Assembly: GCF_051390635.1 (NCBI RefSeq)
Contig: NZ_JBPODT010000005.1
Span: forward strand, 186,001-250,000
Source of the DNA: Microbaculum sp051390635
GTDB taxonomy: Bacteria; Pseudomonadota; Alphaproteobacteria; Rhizobiales; Tepidamorphaceae
DNA: 64,000 nucleotides
Direction: 5' to 3'
Shown here: positions 1 through 7,998 of the stretch, one piece after another
Position numbering within the stretch: the first letter of the stretch is position 1
Layout: every line of letters starts with the position of its first letter
Notes under the pieces: generated by a model
What the model was told of the DNA's origin: nothing
What the model saw: only the letters and a program-made list of their open reading frames with translations
Databases searched by the model: none
Program-made: the position numbers and the translations under genes

Positions 1-774
1 CGTCCCGGCGCGCGTGTCGAAGAACAGCGCCTGACTGATGACCGCCTTCACGGTGTCGGTCTGGAACGGCTTCGTGATCAGGAAGGCCGGCTCAGGCCTC
101 TCACCGGTGAGAAGACGCTCGGGATAGGCGGTGATGAAGATCACCGGCACGTCGATTTCCGTCAGCATCTCGTTGACCGCGTCGATGCCCGAGCTGCCGT
201 CGGCCAGTTGGATATCGGCGAGCACCAGGCCCGGACGTCGATCGCGCGCCGCGGCGATCGCCTCGCCATGTGTCCGCGCGAGGCCGGAGACCTCGTGACC
301 GAGCCCCGTCACCAGCGCCTCGAGGTCCATGGCGATCATCGCCTCGTCCTCGATGATGAGCACGTTGGTAGACACCTGCGCGGCGATCTCGCGCCCGGCT
401 TCGTCGATGAGCGAGCGGACGCCGTCTTCGTCGCTGTTCAGGATGGTGGCGGCCTGCGGCAGCGAGAAATCCTCCACGGTCGTCAAAAGGAAAGCCTGGC
501 GCGCCCGCGGCATGATCGCGTCGAGGTTGCGCTCGAACGGCGTCGCCGGTCCGTCGCCCCGGTGGTTGATGTCGATCGTGCCCCAGATCCCGACCAGCAC
601 CTTGTAGAGCGCAACGCGCGGCTCGAGCGCGGTGTCGAACAGGCCCTGATCGGCGATGATCGCTTCAAGGCAGGCCGCGACATAGGCGTCACCACTTGCC
701 TGCGTGCCCGTCAACGCACGGGCAAACCGCCGCAAATACAGAAGATGCGGCGCAATCGTCATGGCGATCGACAT
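1..774 (-). CDS. phyR: PhyR general stress response regulator (partial, C-terminus off window)
   Basis: PhyR is the anti-anti-sigma response regulator of the alphaproteobacterial GSR. When phosphorylated, its sigma-like domain binds NepR and frees EcfG. The frame starts at ATG 774 behind AGAGGGAG and stays open to base 1, giving 258 residues against about 265 in the family, so only the last few are missing. Residues 1-130 form the EcfG-like domain, which has regions resembling sigma2 and sigma4. Residues 136-258 form a receiver with acidic pocket IEDE (141-144), the phospho-acceptor in LADIQL at D187, and the lysine in ITKPF. It is divergent from nepR-ecfG, the classic arrangement, and has its own EcfG-type promoter. 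Because no stop falls inside the window the gene is easy to overlook. Identification is firm. Confidence 0.96.
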   Translation of the reverse strand, partial: MSIAMTIAPHLLYLRRFARALTGTQASGDAYVAACLEAIIADQGLFDTALEPRVALYKVLVGIWGTIDINHRGDGPATPFERNLDAIMPRARQAFLLTTVEDFSLPQAATILNSDEDGVRSLIDEAGREIAAQVSTNVLIIEDEAMIAMDLEALVTGLGHEVSGLARTHGEAIAAARDRRPGLVLADIQLADGSSGIDAVNEMLTEIDVPVIFITAYPERLLTGERPEPAFLITKPFQTDTVKAVISQALFFDTRAGT

Positions 775-812
775 ATGGACTCCCTCTGAAAACCCCTGAC
801 TATTGTTCTTTA

Positions 813-837
813 AACGCGGAATTCGGCCGCTGGTTCC
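813..837 (-). promoter_or_regulatory. sigma-EcfG-type promoter for phyR
   Basis: On the minus strand GGAAC (837-833) is followed after 16 nt by CGTT (816-813), an exact match to the known GSR promoter consensus. The phyR start lies 39 nt downstream. It implies that phyR is positively autoregulated through EcfG. Confidence 0.8.
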
Positions 838-866
838 CGCCGATCCGGTTATTTTCTCGGAGCCTT

Positions 867-891
867 GGAACCATTTTGTGGCGATCGCGTT
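867..891 (+). promoter_or_regulatory. sigma-EcfG-type promoter for nepR-ecfG
   Basis: GGAAC (867-871), a 16-nt spacer, then CGTT (888-891), 57 nt before nepR. It has the same spacing as the divergent phyR promoter, from which its -35 element is 30 bp away. Autoregulation of nepR-ecfG by EcfG is known in related bacteria. Confidence 0.82.
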
Positions 892-948
892 TCGCCTTCG
901 GGAGTGGCAGCCGCCTAACCATCGATCCGGCCGCCATGGGGAGCACTG

Positions 949-1215
949 ATGTCCAGCGACGATGAAAGCAAACACGACGTGACCAAGCCAGAATCGCAAA
1001 CCGAGGCAAGTGCCGCTCTGGACGAGGGTCTGCAGGCCCATATCGGCGTGCAGCTCAAGTCCATGTACGACTCGTACCTGAACGAACCGATCCCCGACCG
1101 GCTCGTCGAATTGCTCGAACAGCTCGACCGGGTGTCCAGGGAAAGCGGCCCGGACGCCAGCCCGGACAGCCATCGGGCCCGGCGCGAAGGGTCAGGCGGA
1201 GAGTCAGACGAATGA
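949..1215 (+). CDS. nepR: NepR anti-sigma factor
   Basis: A small (88 aa) anti-sigma factor that sequesters EcfG until phosphorylated PhyR titrates it. The diagnostic core is seen at residues 32-59: IGVQLKSMYDSYLNEPIPDR followed by LVELLEQL, the two helices that contact either EcfG or PhyR. The polar N- and C-terminal tails are low-complexity and presumably disordered, as usual. The stop codon overlaps the ecfG start (ATGA at 1212-1215), so the pair is translationally coupled, which keeps anti-sigma and sigma stoichiometric. Confidence 0.95.
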   Translation: MSSDDESKHDVTKPESQTEASAALDEGLQAHIGVQLKSMYDSYLNEPIPDRLVELLEQLDRVSRESGPDASPDSHRARREGSGGESDE

Positions 1216-1763
1216 ACCCGCGCAAGGAACTCCTCGAGCACATCCCCAATCTGCGCGCCTTCGCGATGTCGCTGTGCGGAAGCCCCGACCGCGCCGACGA
1301 CCTGGTGCAGGAGGCCTTGGTCAAGGCTTGGAGCAAACTCGATAGCTTCGAGGAAGGCACCAACATGCGTGCCTGGTTGTTCACCATTTTGCGCAACGGC
1401 TTCTATTCCGAACTGCGCAAGCGGCGTCGGGAAGTCGAGGACGCCGATGGCGCCATGGCCGCCCAACTGGCGACCCATCCCGCCCAGTCCGGCCACATGG
1501 ATTTCAAGGATTTCCGCGCGGCGCTCGAACAGCTTCCGCCGGATCAGCGCGAGGCGCTGGTCCTTATCGGCGCATCGGGCATGTCCTACGACGAGGCTGC
1601 GGAAATCTGCGAATGCGCCGTCGGCACCGTCAAGAGCAGGGTGAACCGCGCCCGCCAGAAACTGGCCGAAATCCTCGCCGTGGAGTCGGTGGCGGAATTC
1701 GGCCCCGACCAAACATCGCAGCCGATCGTCACCCCGGCATCGACGACCCGGTCCGTGGCTTGA
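1212..1763 (+). CDS. ecfG: EcfG family general stress sigma factor
   Basis: An ECF15-group sigma factor of 183 aa, of normal length. Region 2 (about residues 10-75) contains DLVQEALVKAWSKLDSF and the -10 recognition stretch TNMRAWLFTILRN. Region 4 (about 110-165) holds LPPDQREALVLIGASGMSYD and a helix-turn-helix ending GTVKSRVNRARQKL. It directs polymerase to GGAAC...CGTT promoters, several of which occur nearby (before phyR, nepR, the CHASE kinase, csbD and the permease). Cotranscribed with nepR, with a 4-nt overlap. The C-terminal tail after residue 165 is variable in the family. Confidence 0.95.
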   Translation: MNPRKELLEHIPNLRAFAMSLCGSPDRADDLVQEALVKAWSKLDSFEEGTNMRAWLFTILRNGFYSELRKRRREVEDADGAMAAQLATHPAQSGHMDFKDFRAALEQLPPDQREALVLIGASGMSYDEAAEICECAVGTVKSRVNRARQKLAEILAVESVAEFGPDQTSQPIVTPASTTRSVA

Positions 1764-1806
1764 ACGACCACTACGGCTCCATCCTTCACAAAATGGCGAT
1801 CGATGT

Positions 1807-1831
1807 GGAACCTTTCGCTACCTCGCGCGTT
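1807..1831 (+). promoter_or_regulatory. sigma-EcfG-type promoter for the CHASE-HWE kinase operon
   Basis: GGAAC (1807-1811), 16 nt, CGTT (1828-1831), located in the 94-nt gap between ecfG and the kinase and ending 26 nt before its ATG. It would let the stress sigma factor amplify its own sensor kinase, response regulator and DUF2254 gene. Confidence 0.78.
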
Positions 1832-1857
1832 TCCGGCGAGGGTATGGGTGCGTTTGT

Positions 1858-3846
1858 ATGACAGCCGCGCAAAGTCGTCTTGCAGCCTTCGCAATCGTGG
1901 CGATAGCAATCGCCGCGTCGGCGTTCGCCTACATGTCGTGGCGCCAAAGCCAGGTGTCGGCGTTCTCGGCCTCGGCCAAGGCGGCCCTCGCGAATGTCGA
2001 TCTGGTCCTCGATCGCGCGCTCCTGACGGTGCGCGCCGTCCAGGGCCTCTACGCCAGCCAGCCGGCGGCCAGCGAAGAGGATCTCACCCGTTTCGTGGAA
2101 GGCATGGGCCCGGTCCTGGGCCTGCGCTCGCTGATCTATCATCCGCGCGTGAACGCTGAACGACGCGCCGCGTTCGAGGCCGGCCTGCAGCGCAGCGGCA
2201 AGAGCACGTCCGGAATCTGGGCGATCGAGGACGGCCGGCGCGTACCCGCCGATGCCAGTCCCGTCTACTACCCCGTGAACGCATCCTACTTCTTCCCCAA
2301 CGTGGCACCGGTCTACGGCTTCGATATCCGATCCCACCCGCAACGTCGGTTTGCCGTCGATATGGCGGCCCAGTACGGCCTCGGCACGTCGACCGAGGTC
2401 GTGACCTTCGTCACCAGCGGCGAAGAGCCGGTGCAAGGGGTCATTTTCTACAAGCCCGTGGTCGTCGGCGGAGAGGTCGTCGGCATCGTCAGCGGCAGCA
2501 TCGAACTCGACCAGCTCATCGCCATCGCCAGGTCCACATCCGCCGACATTCGCGACGTCGAAGTCGAGATCGGTCCGCTGGAACTCGCCGGTGGCGCGCC
2601 GGTCGATTCCCCCAACGTGACGGACGATTCCGAACCGTTTCTCGTTGTCGACCAGCAGAACCATTCGGGCCGGCTGTGGCAGATCAGGGTCAGCGGCGGG
2701 CCCGGCCTGACCGACTATGCCCGCGGATACGCGCTGATGACACTGGTGCTTCTGGCCGGCTTGGGCGCCGCCGCCGCCGTCATCGGATACTCGACGGCCG
2801 CGCGGCGCGGCCGCGACCTGCTGTCCGCCGAAACCCGGCTGCGCCGGACCCTCGACGGATTGGTGCCGCTGGTGTTCATGACGGATCCGCGCGGCCGGGT
2901 CATCACCGCGAACCGCACGGCGCTGGATCACGCTGCGAACGGCGAGGCCGATCTCGTCGACAGGACCATCGACGAGCTGCCGCTGTGGGACAGCGATCCG
3001 GCCAACAAGGACGCCTTGCATCTGGCGATCGCCCGCGCCGCCGAAGGAGAGGAAAGGCGCCTTGACGTCTTGTCCACGGAAACGGAGGCGGGACAGTCCG
3101 TGTACGACGTCTCGGTCAGGCCGATCGCCGCGGTCAACGGGGAAATCACCCATATCGTCGTCTCCGCCCTCGACGTCACCGAACGTGTCGAGGCTGCCGA
3201 AACCGAACGCTTGCTGATGCGCGAGCTCGACCATCGAATGAAAAACACCTTGCAGGTTGTCCAGGGTGTCGTCCGCCGCACCGCACACAGCCATGACACG
3301 GTCGATTCCTTCGAGAACGCCCTGCTCGGACGTATCACGACCATGGCGCGCGCCCACGACCTGCTCGCCCGCGAGCGTTGGGTCGGCGCCGATCTCAGAA
3401 CCGTCGTCCTGCAGGAGATCCAGCCCTTCGAGGAAGGCCGCTCGATAACGGTCACCGGGGCGCCGATCCGGATAAATCCGAAGGGGGCGCTCGCTTTCGC
3501 GCTGGCGATGCACGAACTCGGCACCAACGCGATCAAGTATGGGGCCCTGTCGGTGGCGGATGGGCGGCTCGATATTGACTGGTCGCTCGAAGGCGACGAC
3601 GACGACCGCAAGCTGATTTTTCACTGGCGCGAGAGCGACGGACCGAAGGTCCGGATCCCGGAGCGGCGCGGCTTCGGGTCGCTGTTGCTCGAGCGCAGCA
3701 TCACCTACGATCTCGATGGCAGCACCTATCTCGAATTCGCGCCGGAAGGCGTGAACTGCCGCATAGAAATCCCATGGGACCGGATCAGGCCGATGACCGC
3801 CACCATCCATTTCCGCGAACGCCTCGCCAAGGGGGCAATGGCATGA
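1858..3846 (+). CDS. CHASE-domain HWE histidine kinase (PhyK-like candidate)
   Basis: A membrane sensor kinase of 662 aa. TM1 is at about residues 8-27. A periplasmic CHASE domain covers about 60-225 (LGLRSLIYHPRV, then VYGFDIRSHPQRRFAVDMA). TM2 is at about 290-311, a PAS domain at 325-445, and the HWE dimerisation box is LMRELDHRMKNTLQVVQG with phospho-acceptor H459. The ATPase domain has an N-box MHELGTNAIKYGALS and the family-defining W-x-E in FHWRESDGP. Position next to phyR-nepR-ecfG and an EcfG promoter suggest it phosphorylates PhyR, as PhyK does elsewhere; that role is inferred. CHASE domains bind small molecules, but the ligand cannot be read from sequence. ATGA overlap with the next gene. 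Confidence 0.9.
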   Translation: MTAAQSRLAAFAIVAIAIAASAFAYMSWRQSQVSAFSASAKAALANVDLVLDRALLTVRAVQGLYASQPAASEEDLTRFVEGMGPVLGLRSLIYHPRVNAERRAAFEAGLQRSGKSTSGIWAIEDGRRVPADASPVYYPVNASYFFPNVAPVYGFDIRSHPQRRFAVDMAAQYGLGTSTEVVTFVTSGEEPVQGVIFYKPVVVGGEVVGIVSGSIELDQLIAIARSTSADIRDVEVEIGPLELAGGAPVDSPNVTDDSEPFLVVDQQNHSGRLWQIRVSGGPGLTDYARGYALMTLVLLAGLGAAAAVIGYSTAARRGRDLLSAETRLRRTLDGLVPLVFMTDPRGRVITANRTALDHAANGEADLVDRTIDELPLWDSDPANKDALHLAIARAAEGEERRLDVLSTETEAGQSVYDVSVRPIAAVNGEITHIVVSALDVTERVEAAETERLLMRELDHRMKNTLQVVQGVVRRTAHSHDTVDSFENALLGRITTMARAHDLLARERWVGADLRTVVLQEIQPFEEGRSITVTGAPIRINPKGALAFALAMHELGTNAIKYGALSVADGRLDIDWSLEGDDDDRKLIFHWRESDGPKVRIPERRGFGSLLLERSITYDLDGSTYLEFAPEGVNCRIEIPWDRIRPMTATIHFRERLAKGAMA

Positions 3847-4211
3847 GTGATCAGGCGCGCGTCCTCATTCTCGAGGACGAATTCATGATCGCGATGGAGT
3901 TCGAGACGGTACTGCTCGACGCGGGATACCGGGTCGTCGGCCCGGCGGCGGATGTCGCCGCGGCGATGGGCTTGATCGACGGCGAGAGGCCGGACGCAGG
4001 CGTTCTCGACGTCAACCTCGGACGCGGCGAAACTAGCGCGGCGGTCGCGCAACGATTGGGCGATCTCTCTATCCCCTTCGTCCTGTGCACCGGCTACCAG
4101 ACCTCCGAACTCGTCCAGCGCTACGGCGACACCGTGCCAATCCTGCAGAAGCCGGTGGATGCGGTGAAGCTCGTCGAGGTGCTGCGATGCCTGATGTCTC
4201 CGTCTCCCTGA
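3843..4211 (+). CDS. single-domain response regulator, FAT-GUY-like
   Basis: A stand-alone receiver of 122 aa with no output domain. Acidic residues EDE are at 11-13, the phospho-acceptor is D56 (VLDVNL), and the lysine lies in ILQKPVD. The segment PFVLCTGYQ resembles the PFxFATGY signature of the FAT GUY receivers, several of which (for example SdrG of Sphingomonas) feed into the PhyR pathway as phosphate shuttles or sinks. The start is fixed by the ATGA overlap with the kinase stop; an in-frame upstream extension lies inside the kinase gene and is disregarded. It is probably the cognate partner of the CHASE kinase. Confidence 0.88.
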   Translation: MSDQARVLILEDEFMIAMEFETVLLDAGYRVVGPAADVAAAMGLIDGERPDAGVLDVNLGRGETSAAVAQRLGDLSIPFVLCTGYQTSELVQRYGDTVPILQKPVDAVKLVEVLRCLMSPSP

Positions 4212-5500
4212 GCGGGCTTCTGCGGCCGTGGGCCCGTCTGGCCCGCAGCTTCGTGGCCGTACCCGCGCTCTTCGCGCTGCTGGCCATCCTGCTGGCGGTC
4301 GGCGCGCTGCAGCTCGATCTCGGCGGCGACCATGTGTCGGACACGATCGACCGCGTGCTGCCGCCGCTCAATCCCGATACCGCCAGGACGCTGCTTTCCG
4401 TCATCGCCGGATCGATGATGACGGTGCTGAGCCTCGTCTATTCGCTCACCCTGATTGTCTTCACGCTGGCCGCCGGCAATATCGGCCCGCGCCTGATCGA
4501 ACGTTTCACCAACGACCGCACCACCCAGGTGACCGCCGGCCTCCTCGTCGGCACCTTCGGCTACACCGTCATTGTCCTGAGCCGCATCGACGCCGAGACC
4601 GTGCCGCGCGGCGCCACCTTCGGCGCCCTCCTGTTGACCGGCGTGACACTGGCGTCCCTCATCGTCTTCATCCGCTCGGTCGCGGAAAGGGTCTCGATCG
4701 ACAACGAGATCGGTCGTGTGTCGGCCCAGCTCATTGACGAACTCGAGAAGATCGGAGCCCGCGAAACGGCTGACGACCTGCCGCTCGAAGACCTGCGCGG
4801 GGATGGCGCGGCCACTACGGTTTCCAGCGTCGCCGATGGCTACGTGACCGCGCTCGACGCCAACGCCATCTCGGCTGCGGCGCGCGAGGTCGACGCGTTC
4901 GTCGAAATGAAGGTCCGGCAAGGCGACTTCGTGATCGCGGGACAGGAAATCGCCGTCGTCACCGGGGCGGAGGATCTTGAGGGCCTCGACGATGTCATCC
5001 GCTCGGCGATGTTCCTCGAGCGACGGCGAACATCGGAGTCCGACGCGGAGTTTTCCGTGCACCTTCTGGTCGAGATCGCGATGCGGGCGCTGTCGCCTGG
5101 GGTCAACGACAGCTATACCGCGATTGCCTGCATAGACCAGCTCTCGGCGGCCCTGGCGCTGCCGGTGCGCGGCTACGCACCGCCGCCGCTGACCAAGGAC
5201 AGCGAGGGCACGCCGAGGCTCTGGTTCGACGGGGTCTCGGTCGAGACCCTGGTCGGCACCGCGCTGCATCCGCTGCGCCGCGCCTCGGCCGGCAACGTAA
5301 CGGTGACGCTGCGCCTGATCCGCGCCATCGGTCGCCTGGCGAGCGTCGCGCACTCCTCGCACCATGACCTCCTGGAGAAGCACATCGAGTTGATTCTCGA
5401 GGACGCGCGTCGCGAGATCGGCAACGATGCCGATCGGGACGAGGTCGAGGCGGCCGCGGCTGCGGCACTCGAAAAACTCAGCGCTGCACCGGCGGATTGA
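4187..5500 (+). CDS. DUF2254 family membrane protein
   Basis: A 437-aa protein of the DUF2254 family, whose function is not established. Four membrane segments are visible in the first 160 residues (about 20-40, 67-92, 106-124 and 136-156), followed by a soluble alpha/beta region with LVEIAMRALSPGVNDSYTAI, the most conserved family segment. ATG 4187 sits behind GAGGT and overlaps the response regulator by 25 nt, so it is coupled to the kinase-regulator pair. Being in this operon suggests a stress-linked envelope role, which is inference. Its 3' end overlaps the convergent kinase gene by 23 nt. Confidence 0.8.
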   Translation: MPDVSVSLSGLLRPWARLARSFVAVPALFALLAILLAVGALQLDLGGDHVSDTIDRVLPPLNPDTARTLLSVIAGSMMTVLSLVYSLTLIVFTLAAGNIGPRLIERFTNDRTTQVTAGLLVGTFGYTVIVLSRIDAETVPRGATFGALLLTGVTLASLIVFIRSVAERVSIDNEIGRVSAQLIDELEKIGARETADDLPLEDLRGDGAATTVSSVADGYVTALDANAISAAAREVDAFVEMKVRQGDFVIAGQEIAVVTGAEDLEGLDDVIRSAMFLERRRTSESDAEFSVHLLVEIAMRALSPGVNDSYTAIACIDQLSAALALPVRGYAPPPLTKDSEGTPRLWFDGVSVETLVGTALHPLRRASAGNVTVTLRLIRAIGRLASVAHSSHHDLLEKHIELILEDARREIGNDADRDEVEAAAAAALEKLSAAPAD

Positions 5501-7337
5501 GCTGCTCGAGCGGAATCACGAAATTCGCCCGCACCCCTTGCTGCGGAAACTGCAGGTCGACCTGCGCATCCAGCGACCGCGCCACATTCTGTTCGACGAC
5601 GATCCGCCCGAAGCCGCGGCGCGTCGGCGGCTCCACCGGCGGCCCGCCTGTCTCCTGCCACTCGAAATGCAAGGCGACGTCGTCGCCCGTGCCATCGAGC
5701 GACCACGTGACCGTCACGATACCCACGTCGTTCGACAGCGCCCCGTACTTCGCCGCGTTGGTGGCGAGCTCATGCAGCGCCAGCGCAAGGACCTGCGTCG
5801 CCTCGGGCGTCAAGTTGACGTCAGGCCCCTCGACGACCACGCGTGAGCGGTCCTGCGGCATGTAGTGCCCGATCTGACCGCGAATCACCTGTTCCAGGCG
5901 GGCACCCGACCAGTTCTCGGCCACCAGCAGGTCCTGTGCGCCGGCCAGCGCCCGCAGCCGTTCTCCGAATCCGTCGACGAATTCCGCGACCGTGCCGGCC
6001 TGCTGTGCGGTCTGCCGCGCGATCGCCTGCACCACGGCAAGCAGGTTCTTGGAGCGGTGAGTCAGCTCGCGCATGACGAGGCGCATCTGCTCCTCGCTGC
6101 GCTTGGCATCCGTGATGTCTATCGCCGCGCAGGTGACGCCGGTGACGACGCCGTCGACGGCAACGGTCGGCTCGACGAACAGATCGAACCAGCGAACCGC
6201 ATCACCGCTGTCGACGCGGATCTCGCCCGAGCGCGGCTCCTTCGCAGCCATCGCTTCCGTCTTCAGCGCCACGATCGGCGTCAGGTCGGGTTCCTTGTGG
6301 AGGTCGGCGTCGGTCTTGCCGACGACCGGCCGGAGCGCGGTATCGTTCCTGTTCGTCCAGATGTAGCGAAGATCGGTATCCTGCGAAAAGACGACGATAT
6401 CGCCCGATCTGAGCGCAACGTTGAAGCGCTGCACCGATTCCGACAGACGGCGGCTGAGATCGGCGCGCATTTCCTCCAGCCGCTTCGGCCCGGTAATGTC
6501 GATGGCGGTGCAGGCGATCCCGGTGACCCCGCCCTGGCCGTCGGTCAGCGGCGTGACATCGATGCGGTACCAGGAGGACGCATCGCCGTTCGGGATCTCC
6601 ACCTCGAAGGTGTCGGGCCTGCTGGTTTCGATCGCGCGCCGTTTGTGCCCGACGATCGTCGAGCACGCCGGCTCGGGGAACAGAGCTTCATCCGCCTTGC
6701 CGACGACATCGGTCTCGTTCATGCCTAGCCAGGGGTTGTGGATCCAGGTGTAGCGCAGGTCCCGGTCCTGCGAGGACACCGTGATCTGCGCGCCGCGCGT
6801 GGCCGCCTCGAACAGTTGCCGCACCTCGGCGAGTTCCCGGGTCCGCTCGGCGACCTGCCGCTCCAGGTCGCGCCGGGCCGCCTCTAGGTCGCCATAGGCG
6901 CGGTCGCGCGCCGCGGCTTCCTCCACAAGCCGCTGGTTGATCGCCTCGATCTGGCGCGGCGAGGCAATGGCCACGAGCCGCGGCAACATTCGCCAGACGA
7001 CGATCGCGGTCATGATCGACACGAAGGCCGTCGCCGCCTTGGCCATCCCGTCGAGACCGTAGTACGGATACCAGAGCGTCAGCAGGCCGCCGAGATGGGT
7101 GATGCCGCACAGGACGATGAAGGCCGAAAACAGGATCGCGATCTGCCTGGCCTCGCCCGTGATGTCCCCCCTGCGCCTGGCGAAGACCACGATGGCCAGC
7201 GGAATGGCGAAATAGGCGGCCGCGATGCCGGCGTCGGATATCGCATGCAACGCCACGAGGTCCGGTCGCCACGTCATGCAATAGCCGTGCGGCACGAAGT
7301 TCGCCGCGCCGAAGAGATACTCAACGATCTGGTCCAT
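5478..7337 (-). CDS. HWE histidine kinase with ethylene-receptor-like N-terminal domain and two PAS domains
   Basis: A 619-aa hybrid sensor. The N-terminal three-helix membrane domain (about residues 25-125) resembles the plant ETR1 ethylene-binding domain: SDAGIAAAYFAIPLA followed by AFIVLCGITHL. Residues D35, Y42, I45, P46, I74, C77 and H81 line up with ETR1 D25, Y32, I35, P36, I62, C65 and H69, the last two being its Cu(I) ligands. Then a coiled coil (about 130-175), two similar PAS domains (about 175-290 and 300-415), and the HWE core with H427 (MRELTHRSKN), N-box HELATNAAKYGAL and W-x-E in FEWQETGGP. ATG 7337 follows CAGGGG. Family assignment is firm; ethylene binding is inference. Confidence 0.88.
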   Translation of the reverse strand: MDQIVEYLFGAANFVPHGYCMTWRPDLVALHAISDAGIAAAYFAIPLAIVVFARRRGDITGEARQIAILFSAFIVLCGITHLGGLLTLWYPYYGLDGMAKAATAFVSIMTAIVVWRMLPRLVAIASPRQIEAINQRLVEEAAARDRAYGDLEAARRDLERQVAERTRELAEVRQLFEAATRGAQITVSSQDRDLRYTWIHNPWLGMNETDVVGKADEALFPEPACSTIVGHKRRAIETSRPDTFEVEIPNGDASSWYRIDVTPLTDGQGGVTGIACTAIDITGPKRLEEMRADLSRRLSESVQRFNVALRSGDIVVFSQDTDLRYIWTNRNDTALRPVVGKTDADLHKEPDLTPIVALKTEAMAAKEPRSGEIRVDSGDAVRWFDLFVEPTVAVDGVVTGVTCAAIDITDAKRSEEQMRLVMRELTHRSKNLLAVVQAIARQTAQQAGTVAEFVDGFGERLRALAGAQDLLVAENWSGARLEQVIRGQIGHYMPQDRSRVVVEGPDVNLTPEATQVLALALHELATNAAKYGALSNDVGIVTVTWSLDGTGDDVALHFEWQETGGPPVEPPTRRGFGRIVVEQNVARSLDAQVDLQFPQQGVRANFVIPLEQLNPPVQR

Positions 7338-7451
7338 TACCGGCCCCTGAAGAACGGAGACAATCGGCGATCGGGACTGGCTCCGACGCCTTTTTCGAGC
7401 CTGATGCCGCCGCATCTGGCACTCGAATGTGAGTAAATTCGCTGCGGTCCA

Positions 7452-7883
7452 CTATTGGACTTGCGAAGGAGAGCCATGCGGCCGGGAAGGATCGCCGCTT
7501 CCGCATGCATAGGCGTGCAATGCGGATTTCAGCACATCCGGGTCCAACGGATAGGCAAGCCGGGTGAGCAGGTCTTTGGGGGTCGGGTCGGTCGGGTCGC
7601 GATCCGAAGTGGCAACAAGGATCGTCGGCGTACCGAGATCGTGGAGGCCGGCAACCAGATCGTCGATCGCCTCGGCGGCTGCGGGAACCAGCACGGCCAC
7701 ATCCACGGGCCCGGTCAGCATGGCGGCCCTGGCGGAGTCCACGGCACGGGTCAGCATGACCATCCACTCTGTCCCGCCGGCGCGCAAGACGCCCTCCAGT
7801 TCCAACGCCAGCGCGTCGCTGTCCATCAGAAATAGTGCCGCGCGGGACCGCGAAGCAGCCACGTCCATACCTCCTGCCAGCAT
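7452..7883 (-). CDS. degenerate receiver-like protein
   Basis: A small protein (143 aa) whose pattern of strands resembles a CheY fold: FLMDSDALALELEGVLRAGG, then VDVAVLVPAAAEAIDDLVAG, GTPTILVATSDRD, and AYPLDPDVLKSAL where receivers have KPFDPDVL. The phospho-accepting Asp and the conserved Lys are not found at the expected places, so it is a pseudo-receiver at best and would act by binding. The start at ATG 7883 has GAAGG in front; ATG 7868 is possible but its ribosome site is too close. It lies 114 nt upstream of the ethylene-like kinase on the same strand and is divergent from the Crp-type regulator, so it may belong to that signalling unit. Confidence 0.6.
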   Translation of the reverse strand: MLAGGMDVAASRSRAALFLMDSDALALELEGVLRAGGTEWMVMLTRAVDSARAAMLTGPVDVAVLVPAAAEAIDDLVAGLHDLGTPTILVATSDRDPTDPTPKDLLTRLAYPLDPDVLKSALHAYACGSGDPSRPHGSPSQVQ

Positions 7884-7998
7884 GCACCACCTTCATCCGC
7901 GCGGCGAGCACCGCCGGAAAGGGTATTTTTAGTGGCTATGATGGAACCGAGGCGGGACTTTGTCATTGAAAAAAGACACATCCGGGAGAGGGCGCAAA

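Noticed and set aside
1786..3810. Long minus-strand open frame (over 670 codons) opposite the CHASE kinase
   Set aside because: It mirrors the high-GC codon pattern of the real gene, lacks any recognisable domain, and has Arg/Gly/Asp-rich shadow composition. Similar long shadow frames at 59207-60721, 46384-48717 and 55827-57224 were dropped for the same reason.
7943..7966. GGAAC upstream of the Crp/Fnr gene as a sixth EcfG promoter
   Set aside because: No CGTT at 16-17 nt. GGAAC at 8776 and 8881 also lack a partner.
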